Assembly (NCBI GenBank): GCA_051294375.1
Contig: CM119264.1
Span: forward strand, 9,807,907 to 9,871,906
Source of the DNA: Paraspadella gotoi
Taxonomy: Eukaryota; Chaetognatha
Direction of reading: 5' to 3'
Length of the DNA: 64,000 bases
The first letter of the stretch is position 1. Each line of letters starts with the position of its first letter. The notes beneath the pieces were generated by a model that searched no databases, was not told where the DNA came from, and worked only from the letters and a program-made list of their open reading frames with translations. Below are positions 1-12,454 of the stretch, one piece after another. Position numbers and translations under genes: made by a program.

Positions 1-1900
1 ATTGAATCAAAGAGAATTGGAGAAGAAAGAAAATATTGCAACAGTGAAAGTGATAAGTGATAAGTGGATATTATTGGTGGATGGCAATGTCTAGAGATAA
101 ATGGAAGTTTCAGATATCAAAGCAGATGGCATCTTTGGATGGTTCACCTTATCAGTCTGCCAGGAATCAACTTCAGTATTTTATGAATTATGCCGCATTG
201 AATTTCTAGCCATGTGACCGCTTTTGTAGGTGGATACGTGACTGCACAAGTATGATACATATGCACTTTAAAGGTCTTATGTTACCTTTTCTTAACATAC
301 TTGATGAAGTTTTAACGGAGTTATAAGCATTTAAAACAAAAGTGGAACTGACCGACCGACCAACTGCCTTTCGGACCGACCAACCGTCCGACCGACCGAC
401 CGACCGAGTACCCGCGGCGTAACCCTCTTAAGCCACTCACATCGTGCAATATACTTTTATATAAGCCATTTCGAGAAATATGACCCCTTTAAAAGCTACT
501 AAAATAGTATTGATACATATTTAATTTGGCGAGTCGATTGTCGAATGACGAACTTCGGATCAACCAATCAACACTGGTAGACGGAGAAACAATGATATTC
601 GACTTCTTGCTGTCTCATATCTTGATATGCAGTTCATACATAAATTACATAAATTACTTTCCTTCATCTCTTGCCATACATTCCATATATACGTATAATA
701 ATTAATGTTACATTCCCTCAATCCCTCATTTTCCCAAAATCTTCTCTCGTTTAATTCTTTTCATTCCCCGAGAAATTAATACTCGAAGTCCATTTCCCTC
801 CACAATGAAACTACCTTTCGGAAAATAACTAGTAAATGTACTACCACCTTAATAAACAACTATTTCATCGAAGTTACTACCTTAGTATGGCATTAACGAC
901 CACCTAAACAGAGACCACTTCAACCACCAATCAAGTCCCACTTTGGAAACCACCCCGTTTCGAAAACGACCACCTCAACCAGTGGGCGTGGCTGAGCGGA
1001 TGAAGGAAAGAAAAGACAAGAAGCGGAGGGACGATTCCCCGACCTGATTACGTGCCTCGGGCGTCAAACTTGGAGCTGAGAACCAGGCCGGAAAAGAGGG
1101 AGAGAGGGAGTGGGGAGAGAGGGAGAGGGGAGAGAGAGAGGAGTGAAAAGAGTGGAGACCGGTGAGGGGAAGGGAGAAAAAGAAATTAAATAAGGGAGAG
1201 AAATAAAAAGAAGAAAAGAAAATAGAAAAATATGAGTGGGAACGGGGAAAGAGAGAAAAACATTGTAGAGAAACAAAGAAACTCTGAGAATCGGGAAAGA
1301 TGAAAGGAAGAGAGAAACTTGGATAGAAGGCGAGAGTTAGAAATAAGAAAAAAAAAGGAAGAATTGTGGTAGTACTAGGATAGTTAGTTTGGTTTTATAA
1401 AAATAAAAGAATAAAATATAAAATGTGGAAGGATAATTTTTCTGGACGAAATTGATTGGGAACGAGGGGAGTAAGGGATAACGCTTTGTGAAACGGATTG
1501 GGATGGAAAAGGAAAAAGAAAAAATAATGAAAAGTAAAGAATCAGAATTCGAACGGGGAATGCCGGGAGTGGAATGGGGATGAGAAATGAGATAAGAACG
1601 CAGGAAGGTAGATGATAATGGGAATTTAAAATGGAAAAGGAATAAGGAAACAAAAAGATTTTATGCGAATTAATGATGAGGAACAAACTATATAAATACC
1701 TTTGGGACAACCAATATAAAAATTAACCATTCATTAAATAAACAATCTATCCCGGACAGGCCATGGCGGACTCATGTATCGATGTATTGATTTCTTTTTG
1801 GTCCCTCCTCTTGAATGTTGAACTCTCTCTCCCTTTCTGACCATTTCCTTGTGACGCTTCTTCTTGTCACAACCACATTTTCGGTTATATCTTTCCAACT
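1..1900. other. intergenic low-complexity DNA
   Basis: I see no supportable gene here. Bases 3-93 are open to the left edge on the plus strand and a second short frame runs from 82 to 210; together they could be the end of a degenerate mobile-element protein, but neither is recognisable. Bases 350-408 hold a degenerate GACC tetranucleotide repeat. Bases 1080-1700 are strongly purine-rich (GA/GGA), so open frames on the opposite strand are only Ser/Pro/Leu/Phe low-complexity. Confidence 0.5.
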
Positions 1901-1904
1901 TTTC

Positions 1905-2071
1905 CAGTCAAGGCTGCGAACGGATCTTCGAAAGTCAAAGGGGAAAAGGAAAGAAGCTTCGTCGTGATCCTCAACAATATCCTCTTCATCCTTTTTTCAC
2001 CGACGGAAACGAAATCCGAGATCTCACGAGTCAATGTTATTCGAATCAAGACGCGATTCAATTCTTTCTGA
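1905..2071 (+). CDS. candidate internal exon, unknown protein
   Basis: A pyrimidine-rich stretch ends in the acceptor-like TTTTCCAG just before 1905, and a donor-like GTAAGG follows 2071. The frame between them has normal composition (GCERIFESQRGKGKKLRRD, then an Asp/Gly/Gln-rich part) and no low-complexity bias, unlike all neighbouring frames. The open frame continues to a stop at 2101 if the donor is not used. No partner exon is visible within the first 5 kb and the family is not recognised. It may be a single exon of a gene mostly outside the window, or a chance frame. Confidence 0.3.
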
Positions 2072-5000
2072 GTAAGGAACTCTTCGCTATATTCGATATT
2101 TAATCAAACATTCATATTAATAAATCATTACTCGAAACAAATTTAAACCCGCGTACTAAGAGGAAAACTAATTATACCTTCGTTAAGAAAAAAAAAATAA
2201 GCCCAGTTTTTTTTTCCTTTCGTTTTGAAAGGGAAATGAAGTCCACAAGCCAAAAGTGCAGGTGAAAAATGTGAGATGAAAGTCAGAAACGACGACGACG
2301 ACGACGACGACGATGAAGTACGAGCGCAAAAGCCCCGGAACCACAAGAGAGGAATTTAGATGCGGAAGGAATTGCCAAGTAATCGCAGGATTCAGCTTCC
2401 AGAGGCGAAAGGTAGGAGGAACGTTGATGAGTGATGGGAAGGACGGTGACTGTCACGAAGACGACGACGACGATGATGACGACGATGACGGAGAATGTTG
2501 ATGAGTGATGAGCAGGAAGAGTAGGTTCCGAATGTCCGTCATCAAGTTGCTTGTGACGATGAGTGATCGAAAGAACGATCATGCTAATGATGATATTGAT
2601 GGTAACAATGGGAAAATGTTAATGAAGGCGATTATTGTCGCAGTAATCGAGATCGTAGAGAATAATTACGGGTTGGACATTTGACAAGACAGGGACCAGA
2701 AAAGAATGACGATGATGACAGTTTGACGACGACTTAGACGCTGACAACGATGACGACGACGATATCGACGATGACCGCGACGATGAAGATTCCGTTGGGA
2801 ACTTTGATGAGTGATGAACTGAACTGAGTTGACGATGGAAATGATTAATTTGAAAAAAAAAAAAGTCGAGATGCGAAGCCAAAGACGAAAGGACGCGACT
2901 TCGCAACGGTGAATGGAAGCATTGGTAATTGTGAACCAGGATTGTGAAACGAAGATTGCGAGCGAGAATTGTGAACAAAAATTGTAAACGAGGCTAAAAT
3001 AAAAAAAAAAAAGCGGAAACACTAGTCTAATGAACGTGATGGCAGATTGATTGATTGAAATGGAAAAACAGAAACCGAGATTAAAAGATGAATCAAAACT
3101 AAAGACCAACGGTCATCGCTGTATACACGTGCCTGAAGACCGAAACAGTCGCGTTCAAACATTTTTTTTTAACTAACCAGGGTTTGGCAAAAATACGGAA
3201 TGGATGGTTCCAAAAAAAAAAAGAAAAAGTTTCCGTTTCCCGTGATTTTGTCTAAAAAATTTACGACCACAGATGGAGTCATCATCCTTCTCTTTCCTCA
3301 TAATTTTTTCCGTGACGAATCACAGTTAATCACAGAATTACGTGAGAATCATCGAGCTTGAAAAAAGTCCCAAGAACAATCGATAATCTTCTGTCTGAAT
3401 GAAAAAGTTGAAACGTGGAGAAGAATAAATGCCGTTTTAGGTTAGTAACATAAATAATTAGCCTTTATGGAAAAATGAGGAAAAAAAAACAGAAAAACAG
3501 AGAGATAATTTAAAAGTACACCAAACCCAAGAGATTCGAGTGGACATCTGAAGCGAGAATATACCGACGGAAATTACTGAAATAGCGCGGCATAATTACG
3601 ATACACATTTTTTTGTATCGGGGGTAGAAAAAAAGTAGCGGAAACGGAAAGGGGAAAAAGAGGAAAAAAAGATGTCGGAAAGGGGAATCTGACGAGCGCG
3701 CTCAGAGAGGAGAAGAAAGCAGAGAGACGAGAGAGAACGAGAGGAGAGCGAGAGAAGAGAGACAGAAGAGACGAGACGAGAACGAAACAGAGAGAGAAGA
3801 AGAAGAGAAAGAGAAAGAGACGAACGAGCAGAAGGAGGAAGAAGAGAGAATTTTTCCCTAGGGATAAAATAGAGTGCAAAATCGAAAGGAAATACGGGGC
3901 AGAGAGAGAGCAGACGAGAGAGAGATGGAGAGAGCAAGAACGAGAAAAGAGAGAGAGAGAAAGACGAAGGAGCCAGAGGAACAAGAGCAGAGAGAGAAGA
4001 GGAGCAGAGGAGAGAGAGGTGGATTCCTAGCGAATGAGTAGAAATCGAAAGGATACGCGAGAAAATAAAACGATAAGAACAGAAAGCGATGATATACAAA
4101 AAGAAAAAAGTCTGATTGCGTAAAATCTCGTTTAGCGCATACTAAAAAAAAAAAAAAAAAAAAAAAAAGGGGAGAAACCATTCCGCTTGGAATTTTCGTT
4201 GGGCGCATCACGTTAGGGCATAGTCGTATTCGGCGACGGTTGTCGTCGTCAAATCCAGTACAGTGTCGTCAATCTCAACGTTTTCATCCGTCGTTAAAGA
4301 TCTTTTAATAAAAAGTTTGTAGTCCATCAGTCAAGAATCTTCGTTGTATCGTTATAAGAAATTTCGAATGTCTTTTTTTAGAAATAAGTAATGGAAGGCC
4401 GCTTCTTTTCTTTTGTGTTTGGAAAGGACCAACTTTTTTTGCCTAAATATCAATTTATATATCAGTAATCAAAAAACAATATTCTACTCTTAACTACTTC
4501 GTGACAAAACCCCCGTGACGAGAATCGTAGTCAGCGGTCGGTAGTCCATCGTCGTCGTCCGGTCGGTCGCCCCGTCGTGCGTACTTCGTGATCCGGTACG
4601 TATCTTCCCCACCGTCTTCTTCCTTCTTTTGTTTTCCCCGCCGCTGCGGAAAATCCCTAATCACAAAACCCGACGTAACAAGGGGTTAATAAATACCGCC
4701 TTTGGTTACCTGTCAATCAGGTTGAATCGTAGAGGGTCCCATCCTACTATACTACGGATCGTTCGAGGCTGTCGTACATGCGATGGGTTCGGGGCGTGAT
4801 CGTCGTCGGGTCGTGTCGTGCTTCCCTCTTTTTTCTCATTTTTATAATTAAATTACCATTTTTGTTTTCTCCTTCCCTTTCGGGAATGCCCTCCCCTCTT
4901 GCGACTGTCGAAGAGCTTCGAGCGCGAGGTCAGCATCTTATTAAGTCGACTACAGCGACTCTCTCCACTCGACTATCTCTCGTCTCGTCTCATCGTGCTC

Positions 5001-5223
5001 CTCTCTTCATCCTCGTGCGTCGTCGTCACTCCTCCTCTCTCGAGCTCTCTCTCTCTCTCTCTCGTCCCTCTCATCTCCCTCGCATGGAAGTCTGGATGGT
5101 TGTGACGTTCTTGTTTGCTTTTTTTCCGAGGGTTGAATTAAGTTGTTGACCTTGATCATCAAAGGAAAAATAAAGTTTGTGGTTATACGAACTAACTACT
5201 TGAATTGTCTAACGCTAAACGGT
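2072..5223. other. microsatellite-rich non-coding DNA with a degenerate copy of the 5.25 kb block
   Basis: Trinucleotide GAC/GAT tracts occupy 2280-2315, 2455-2500 and 2700-2790. Bases 3600-4080 are GA-rich and contain shared words with the 5249-5505 block (GGAATCTGACGAG, then AATCGAAAGGATACG), in longer and noisier form. A poly-A run lies at about 4144-4168. Pyrimidine-rich DNA occupies 4800-5070. The open frames in this stretch are Ser/Leu/Phe or Arg/Glu low-complexity readings and are not called as genes. Confidence 0.5.
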
Positions 5224-5248
5224 NNNNNNNNNNNNNNNNNNNNNNNNN
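5224..5248. other. assembly gap (25 N)
   Basis: A run of 25 N joins two contigs. The sequence immediately after the gap is the exact 5249-5505 block that recurs at 29971. Confidence 0.99.
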
Positions 5249-5451
5249 TTTGAAGAGAATTACGAAATTAATATTTATTTACGTTATAATTTTTTTGTAC
5301 GTTAGAAAAAAGTAGAAGGAAAGGGAAAAGGAAAAAGTCGGAAAGGGGGAATCTGACGAGTTCAGAGAGAGAGAGAGAGAGAGAGAGAGGAATTCTAGGA
5401 TAGAGTGAAATCGAAAGGATACGGAGAGAGAGAGAGAGAGAAGAGGACGAG

Positions 5452-5488
<37 letters not shown>

Positions 5489-5505
5489 CTCTCTTCTTTT
5501 TTCAA
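5249..5505 (+). repeat. block D, copy 1 of an exact direct duplicate
   Basis: About 250 bp beginning TTTGAAGAGAATTACG and ending in a GA microsatellite followed by ATCTCTCTTC. By eye it matches 29971-30225 base for base in the same orientation, including the lengths of two GA microsatellites. The copy begins right at a scaffold gap and sits at the outer edge of inverted-repeat arm A. Confidence 0.85.
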
Positions 5506-5506
5506 T

Positions 5507-6220
5507 TTCCACTCAATCTCTTTTACTTTTACAATTTCTCTCTTTTTTTCTTTTTCCTGTTTTTTCCTCAACTAATATATCGCTATATATAACTTTCTTT
5601 ACCTCTTTTATTTTCCTCTTATTTTCTTCAGTCTCCACTATTACCTTTTTAACGACTTTCCTCTCCTCTCCACCCAATTATTTCCTCTCCCTCTCTCACC
5701 CCTCCTCTAGTCACGAAGGTCGCGGGGGCAAATATTGAATTAAAACGGGAATAATCAACGACACTCAAAGCCTCGGAAAAAATGCTAATGACGACGACGA
5801 CGACGACGATGACGATGAAAAAAAGTTAAAATTCCTTAAAAAAAAAAAAAAAAGAGAATTCGATTTTGAATTAACTTGGGCAACAGAAATATGGTTAAAA
5901 CAAATGTGACAATTGTATTAAATTTGTACTATCCAATTTGAAGTAAATTTCTGTTATGAGATAGGTAGAGAAAATAAATTAGAGGAATATTTGAAATAAT
6001 AAAAGAGATAAGTAAAATTAAAAATATTAAAAGATTTAAAGTTATTTTATTTCAAATAATAGCAAGCCGTCAACGGCCGTCAACAGACGACAATAGTCAG
6101 AAAACGGAGCATAAAATACAGAAAGACATATATTTTCGGAAGTTTCAATGAAACCGAAATATACATATTATGTATAAAGATGAGTAATTTTTTTAAATCT
6201 AGACACGTCGTAAACAACTC
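5507..6220. other. 5' flank of the EGF gene, non-coding
   Basis: AT-rich DNA with a GAC/GAT trinucleotide run at 5790-5818 and a poly-A run at about 5840-5854. No exon is visible. Confidence 0.5.
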
Positions 6221-6223
6221 CAA

Positions 6224-6297
6224 TAATATATAGAGGAGAGGCGGTGACGCGAGCGGATATGAGACTTAAGACCAAAGGCTCCTCGCTCGGGGTGAGT
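6224..6297 (+). promoter_or_regulatory. candidate core promoter and 5' UTR exon of the EGF gene
   Basis: A TATA-like AATATATAGAGG at 6224-6235 is followed by a GC-rich stretch that ends in a strong donor-like GTGAGT at 6292. This would form a short non-coding first exon about 280 bp before the signal-peptide exon. The whole motif order is preserved in the inverted copy (about 29180-29250). Promoter activity is inferred from sequence only. Confidence 0.35.
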
Positions 6298-6574
6298 ACC
6301 GGGGTGAGGTTCGGGGTCAAGTTTTAATCGCTGACGATAAACAAACTTTTTTATTTACATTTCCCGCTAAATTTGGAATATATTTTTTTTAACGAGTAAA
6401 TTCATGTTTTCCTGTTTTTCTGTTGTCAATAGACATTATTTAAATTTTTTTTTTATATTTTTAATGTTCATTTCTCTTTTATAATTTAAATTATTATTAT
6501 ATTCTACTATATTTACTAAATTTTTTTTAGAAATATTTTCATTGGTTCCAAAGATTTGCAAGCGACGTAGTAAA

Positions 6575-7270
6575 ATGAAATCAAACGTATTATTTTACCG
6601 TTTTATTTTCTTCTTCGTATTCCAAAGGTAAATATTTAAAAGTTTTAATATCGCTTACTGTTTGAATTCGCAGTTGTTTATCGAAGTCATAAATGCTGGT
6701 CATCGCGCGTTATAATAATCTTTCTTTTTATTTCTTTCACCTTAAGTTTGTCGACGATTCGAGGCGAAGTCTCATCGTCGACTTCTGAAACAAAAATCGT
6801 GAATGCGTCATCACAGGTCAGTTACAATAATGATTCCACAAACAAATATAAACAGAACATCGGCGATAATACCGTATCAAGTCTTGTTAATCGTTATCAT
6901 AAGCCAGCTTCGTTATCGCTGAAAAGTAACTAGTTAAAAATTTTATGATAAATATTTAAACGTCTCGTTTTGTACTTATGATGATAATTTTTTGCACTTT
7001 CAAGGAAAGGACTCTCTAGTATGACCCGAGCCACTAGTTACTTTCTGACATTTTTTGTCTCGTCACCTCTTGACCTCAAAACTGACGAACAATAAACTTT
7101 CTAGTCTCTCTTTGACTCTTTGATCTTTTCAAAGCGACGTTGGTTGACAAAAAAGCCAAGTTGTTTTTTTCTTCTCGTCCCTTTCAAAAAAAAAAAAAAG
7201 CTGAGGATAACATATTTTTTCCTTCACTAAGCAAAGAAACGAGCACGGGTCTCTCTGCTCTCTCTCTCTC

Positions 7271-7305
<35 letters not shown>

Positions 7306-7319
7306 TCCTCCTCCTCTCT

Positions 7320-7351
<32 letters not shown>

Positions 7352-7882
7352 ATTCTGGCAGACTCCCAAGCGGCGACGGTAAACAAGCAATTTCGCGCCT
7401 AAAAACCGTCGGCGCCACCGATGAAGAATGTTTAGGGGCGTTTGGTGTCCACAGGCCAAGAAACTCATTTTTTCAATGATTCAGTGACTCTGCAACTGCC
7501 GAATGCTTTGATGATGGGGGGTTCAATACAAACTTTTTATGCAGACTTCCGCGATCGTCCAGCCGTCCATGGACTGCAGCCAATTTCGCCACTCCCCCTG
7601 TCACCCGGAACACTCATTTTGTGTTCTAGCCAAAGAGGGCGCGGAAGGAGACGACGCCACCACCATGGCCATTGTCAACCACGGGCGTCTCTACTACTGC
7701 GTCTGCGATTACGGATGGGAGACGCGTTACCCTGGCAACCCCGTGGAAGCCATGCCGACCGAGGGACAACGGTTTTGTAATAACCCGCAGAATATGTGTC
7801 TGATCCGAGATAAGAAGGGTTCGCCGCCATGCAAGTAAGAAAAAAAAACATTAAAAAGAGAGAATTAGAGAAGGAAGCAAAA

Positions 7883-7918
<36 letters not shown>

Positions 7919-10422
7919 AAAGAAAGAAAGAAAGAAAAGAAAGAAAGAAAGAAAAAGAAAGAAAAAAAGACATGAAGGAAGAACGAATGAAAAGAAAGAC
8001 AAAGAAAAACACAAGAAAAACAAATGAAAAAAAGAAAAGAAAGAAAGAAGAAAGAAAAAGAAAGAAAGAAATAGAAAGAAAGAAAGAAAGAAAGAAAGAA
8101 AAATGAAATGATAAAAAGGAGACCCTGCCATCTCAGTCGCCGGCCCCTGATCCTCCCTTCCTCTTCCTCTTCCATCTCCACCCAGAAACCAAGGCACCTG
8201 CCTCAACGTGGCCCCGGGCCTGATGACGTGCGCGTGCACGCGATTTTGGACGGGATTCGACTGCGCAGACGACGTGGACGAGTGCGTCGCTTGCGCGTGG
8301 GACGCCGACCTCTGCCCGTGCCTCCACGGCGGCGTTTGTGTCAACGAACGAAAGTCGGAGACCGCGCCTTTGGGGTTTACGTGCCGGTATGGTTTTAGAG
8401 CGGGGAGAATGTTTGTTTTATTTTATTTAAATTTGTTGGCTTAGAGTTATTTACTGTTTTTGAAAAGAAAAAAAAAACATTTCATGATATTTATGAATGT
8501 TTCTTGTTTAATACATTAATCTAAAGGAAAAGTAGTGACTACTTTAATCAATCCTTTTCTTTTACCGTATATCAATAAACATTTAATTCACTTCCTTTCC
8601 AATAATGAAAAAAGAAAAGATTTCAAATTTCATCTCCGTCGAAAACAAAATCCCCTAAAATCCCTCACGCCCGCCCTTTCCGCCCTTGACCCCAATTTTC
8701 GTTTGACCTACAAGATTTCGTCTCTGGATTTTCCCGCTTTTTCTGCCATAAGTGAAATGCGATGAGACTGTGCGTTATAAACCGAGCATTAAATTTTTAC
8801 TTTCTCGATATTGTCTCCATTCCCCCCTCCACTTTCTCCTCAAGCTGCCCCCCTGGCACGCGCGGGATCACGTGCGAGATCGTGGTGGACGGCTGCGCGC
8901 GTAATCCTTGTCTCTATGGTGATGATTTCGGAGGCTCGCGACCAGACGGTTGCGTGCGATGGACCACTACATCCCTGCTCGATCCTATCTCTCTGAGAGG
9001 GTGAGTTAGGGAGAGGATTAACTAAGGTCATTGAGATGTCAGTGAGCGTTGTCAGTTTCAATTCTCAAAAAATTTACACAAAACTGATTATTTTTCGTCG
9101 CTTATTTATAAATTTACAAACTAGGTTTTATTTCCTTATATACAAGGTACATCTGCACTTGCGAGGATGGATGGAGTGGACAGAATTGCGACATGCGAAT
9201 TCTTAAGGAAGGAGGTAAAGAATATGATTAATTTTTATTACTTTTAATTAATTTCACAAATATCTCCCTCAAAGAGTCCTGCAAGGAATCCGTCCACTGC
9301 AGCGACCACGGCGCCTGCGAAACGGATGCCCTCTTTCCACCCAACGTCTTCAAATGCTCCTGCAGCCGCGGATTCACGAACGACCTGGATGTCATTGTGA
9401 CGGAGAATCGATTCTGCAGCAAAGAGAATGATCCTTGCGAAGGGGACTTACGGCAAGTCTGTTCCCCGAACGCGATAGGCTGCAGGAAGTATGGTTAGTT
9501 TTTGGATGGAGTCAAGTCATCATCAAGTAGTCATCACGTTTGAGTGAAAAATACTTAATACAAAAAAGCATTTTATATTCACAGGGATGAACAAAATTTG
9601 CGACTGTGACCCCCTCTTCACGGGTCCCAGGTGCGAAGAGGCCAAAGATCGCTGTGCGCCCGACGGGATTCCTCACTGTAAAAATAATGGCACTTGCGCT
9701 GTAGCCAATGGGGATCCGGTTTGCAACTGCGAAGACACTGGATTTAAAGGTTAAAAATCTGTCCAACTTTTTTAACCGGAAGCTCGATTCGGTTCATTTT
9801 GGAACACCTAATCTTATGTATAAATTATACATAAATTATACTATCATAAACAGGTGAATTATGCGACGTCAACGTGAACGAATGCGCTTTCAACTACGGA
9901 ATAGGACCCTGCGACTTCAAAGGGACACTGCGCTGCCGAGATCGAGTCCCCCTACTGGCCGATCCACGAAAGTACGAATGCGAATGTCGGCGTGGATTCG
10001 TGGCAACAAAGGAGGCGCCGCACTGCACTAAACTGGAGGTTGACTCGGAGAAAGTCTTTCCGTGGAATATCAAAACTAATCGACCAATCAATCAATCGAT
10101 GAATTATTCAATCATTCATCCTTTCATATAATGAATTCATGGATCATCAGTCAATAAACCAATCAATAAATGAGAATTGGAATCTTTTCCTTCAAGTTCG
10201 ACTGCGCCAGCGATCCCTGCCTGATGGGCGCCGCATGCTACAACGGCGTCAGCCTCGACGACCCTTACGTCTGCGACTGCAACAAAATCTCGCCTCCTCT
10301 CTTCACCGGACGAAACTGTTCAGAGTCGGTCAAGTCTTTCGTCGACGCCGCCTTCAACGTCGATCGAGACGGGGAGTTCTTCGCCACAGTGGGGCTGAGG
10401 AGAGACGCATTTTGGGTCGAAG
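6575..10422 (+). CDS. secreted multi-EGF protein, exons 1-10 (5' part of EGF-LG-FTP gene)
   Basis: Predicted exons are 6575-6627, 6747-6816, 7545-7834, 8186-8386, 8845-9000, 9147-9214, 9275-9493, 9585-9749, 9854-10038 and 10197-10422. All introns are GT/AG and every splice phase matches, giving about 544 codons without a stop. Exon 1 starts with MKSNVLFYRFIFFFVFQ, a signal peptide. Exons 3-10 encode about nine EGF-like modules, seen as regular cysteine patterns such as CKNQGTCLN, a calcium-binding type VDEC start, CPPGTRGITCE, CTCEDGWSGQNCD, CKNNGTC and VNEC. The last part of exon 10 (AAFNVDRDGEFFATVGL) begins the next domain and ends in phase 1 at a GTGAGG donor. The matching exon 11 is found only on the minus strand (24236-24371, 16846-16975). 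Likely role: adhesion or matrix/ligand protein at the cell surface. A reading of 6748-6933 as one longer frame is rejected because it runs through the donor at 6817. Confidence 0.82.
7250..7351. repeat. CT microsatellite in intron 2
   Basis: Interrupted (CT)n tract upstream of EGF exon 3. It also exists in the inverted arm as a GA tract at about 28150-28240 with different length and interruptions. Confidence 0.9.
7877..8102. repeat. GAAA tetranucleotide tract in intron 3
   Basis: About 225 bp of GAAA units with interruptions, between EGF exons 3 and 4. The partner tract in the inverted arm (27420-27640, CTTT on the plus strand) differs in unit count and interruptions. Long open frames read through it are low-complexity artefacts. 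Confidence 0.92.
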
Positions 10423-10540
10423 GTGAGGAGGGGTGAACGGGAGGGTGAGGGGAGGTTAGGGGGAGGTTAGGGATGAAGGTGAGTTAAGAATAGGAATAGG
10501 AAAAGAGGGACTTTGTGGGTTCGGTACACGATATATATAT

Positions 10541-12454
10541 ATTAGAGTTCCCCAGCCTCAAAAAACCTCATACTAAGTTCTCACTCGGTTCGGTTTCCCA
10601 TTATTTCTTAACTTAAATTCATTTTAAAAGCCTGTTTGACCAAAAAATGTTTTTGCTAATAAACCCAATAGAGCGTCAAAGTGAATAAGTACTGATGCAA
10701 AAAAAATATAGCGCAAAATGATAATAATTTTTAAACAAAAATGTTTAATATGCTATAACCTAAGGATTTTTCAACAATAACAACACACCCCCCCTCCACA
10801 GAGAGAGATGACCGCATTAAGAAGCGGTACAGAAACAATTGGAAAATAGGGACCTCATGAAGATTCGAGTCACCTTCTTAAGTCGCGAGTACAAGGAGGT
10901 TGCGCTATTATTCTGTTAGTGACGAGGAGTGACGCACAGGTCTCGATGCAGTGAGAATCAGTTAAGTTCCACCGAGAAAGCTGTGAGTGTGAGAGCTGGC
11001 AGAGCGATAAATTTGAAAGGCGAGTCACTCCCTTCACGGCCTGAACCCTACAAATTAGATATTTTGTGGCAAAAACTTACAATCGCATATCTTGGCGGCT
11101 TACACCACAATTGCTTCCATCAATAGTAGCCCTCGCCTGTACGAGGCATTACACCAATTAAGTGCCTAGCACTGGTTTTCCTTCAAGTTTTTAAAATCCT
11201 TTGTGGATTAATGAGAAATATCTAAAGGAAGCAAAAAGCTCAACAAAACCCACCATTGCTACTGAAGACCCAGCTTCCACTCGAGCCCCGTGCCCATTCT
11301 TCACGCCCGTGACCTAGAAGAGTTATGCGTAGGAGAATAACATTGAGTCACTCAAACTCAATACTCAACAGACTGGAAGAAGTGGGAGGCAGCCCTGCAG
11401 TCCATTAGCCAGCGCAGGGTCCCCAGAGCGGCCCTGGCCATGAAGAGCGCTCCACGAGAAGTTTGGACGCGGCGGTCGTTTGAGGCTCGCCATACATCGA
11501 ACGTTGAATGAATCATGGGTGCGTGATGCACGGAACGCGACAGCACGTCGACTTAATCCGTTAGCGTCAGGAAAGAAAACTAGAACGTTATTCTACGTCT
11601 CGCAAAAAAATACAAAAGAAAATAAAAAGTAAACAGCCTACCCGTAACTAAACACTCACGCTTCTAGTATCTCTTCATCTTCGCTATATCATCATTATAA
11701 TTCTAAAAACTTTGACTGCTGATCATACTGCCAACATCATCAACTGATCATCCACCAGATTATTTAGAGTATTAATTGTGATTTGTTGTCGCCTATTTAT
11801 TTTTTCTTTTGGTCAGTCGTCATGATAACATTCGTTTGAATACCACAAGATTTCTCCTTGTATTTGTTTACGTAAACGCCTCACTGTTTCATTTAACATC
11901 CACACCCCTTTTTTTTCTGCGCACCATCCTCCACCTGATTTCGTATTTGTATTTGCATCTATTCCCCGCCCCCTTCGATTTGAAATTGTCCGCCCCACCA
12001 CTCTCTTCTCTCTTCGTCGTCTCTCTCTCGGCGACAATGCACGTCTCAGCACGGTTAAGTACACACGCTGCACAGGCAAGCACCACCACGAAAGACGTCC
12101 TCACGCATTCAGGGCCTGATACGCCATCCTCGGCCAAAGAGAAGGCACAGAAAGAACCGATAGGTTCTCGCCATCAATGCATCGTTTCCCTCATCATTTC
12201 TCCTCATCCTCCTCCCTCCTCCCTGGAGATACCAGGCCTCGAGTCCAGGATGTTAGGTTTTTCATATCACGATCAAGCTATTTCCTCCATCTTTCTCTTC
12301 TCACCGGTCCACTCTCGGCGTTCAAGTGCTCTGTAAACCATTTTTTAACCGGCCAATATTAGCCGCTTACATTATATTTTCCTTTCCACCATTTTCCCTG
12401 GCACCGTTCTTTACTTACCTAGATTTCAAGTCAACTTACCGACCTTAGTTATGA
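10541..12454. other. junction DNA between arm A and inverted block B'
   Basis: No gene is supported. Bases 10548-10700 resemble 17078-17225 in the same orientation (shared TTCTCACTCGG and AACCCAAT words). The remainder is unrecognised single-copy-looking DNA. Minus-strand fucolectin-like exons, expected here if the minus-strand gene copy were complete, are not seen. Confidence 0.45.

Larger units (their letters stand above)
5507..10540 (+). repeat. inverted-repeat arm A (partner 24985-29971)
   Basis: The arm contains the promoter region and exons 1-10 of the EGF gene. Its reverse complement occurs at 24985-29971. Collinearity can be followed from TTCCACTCAA at the outer end, through the GAC repeat at 5790, exon 1 at 6575, every EGF exon and the GAAA microsatellite, to GTGTACC/GGTACAC words at the inner end. 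Differences are mostly one-base indels in homopolymers and different microsatellite lengths. This copy keeps every reading frame open; the partner does not. Confidence 0.88.

Noticed and set aside
3574-4211. Overlapping 117-167 codon minus-strand frames
   Set aside because: GA-rich DNA lacks stops on the CT strand; composition is only Ser/Leu/Phe/Arg with no motif, and the stretch is a degenerate relative of block D.
6748-6933. 61-codon frame as a stand-alone small protein
   Set aside because: The first part is exon 2, in phase with the signal-peptide exon; the rest runs through a GTCAGT donor into intron.
7675-8344. Long minus-strand Phe/Leu/Ser frames through the GAAA tract
   Set aside because: They are tetranucleotide-repeat translations overlapping EGF exons 3-4 on the other strand. 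The same holds for 27322-27906, 46585-46830, 47010-47510, 49242-49770 and 62857-63257.
10929-11546. Short frames between arm A and block B'
   Set aside because: No splice-consistent or domain-like content on either strand; mixed composition suggests old non-coding repeat DNA.
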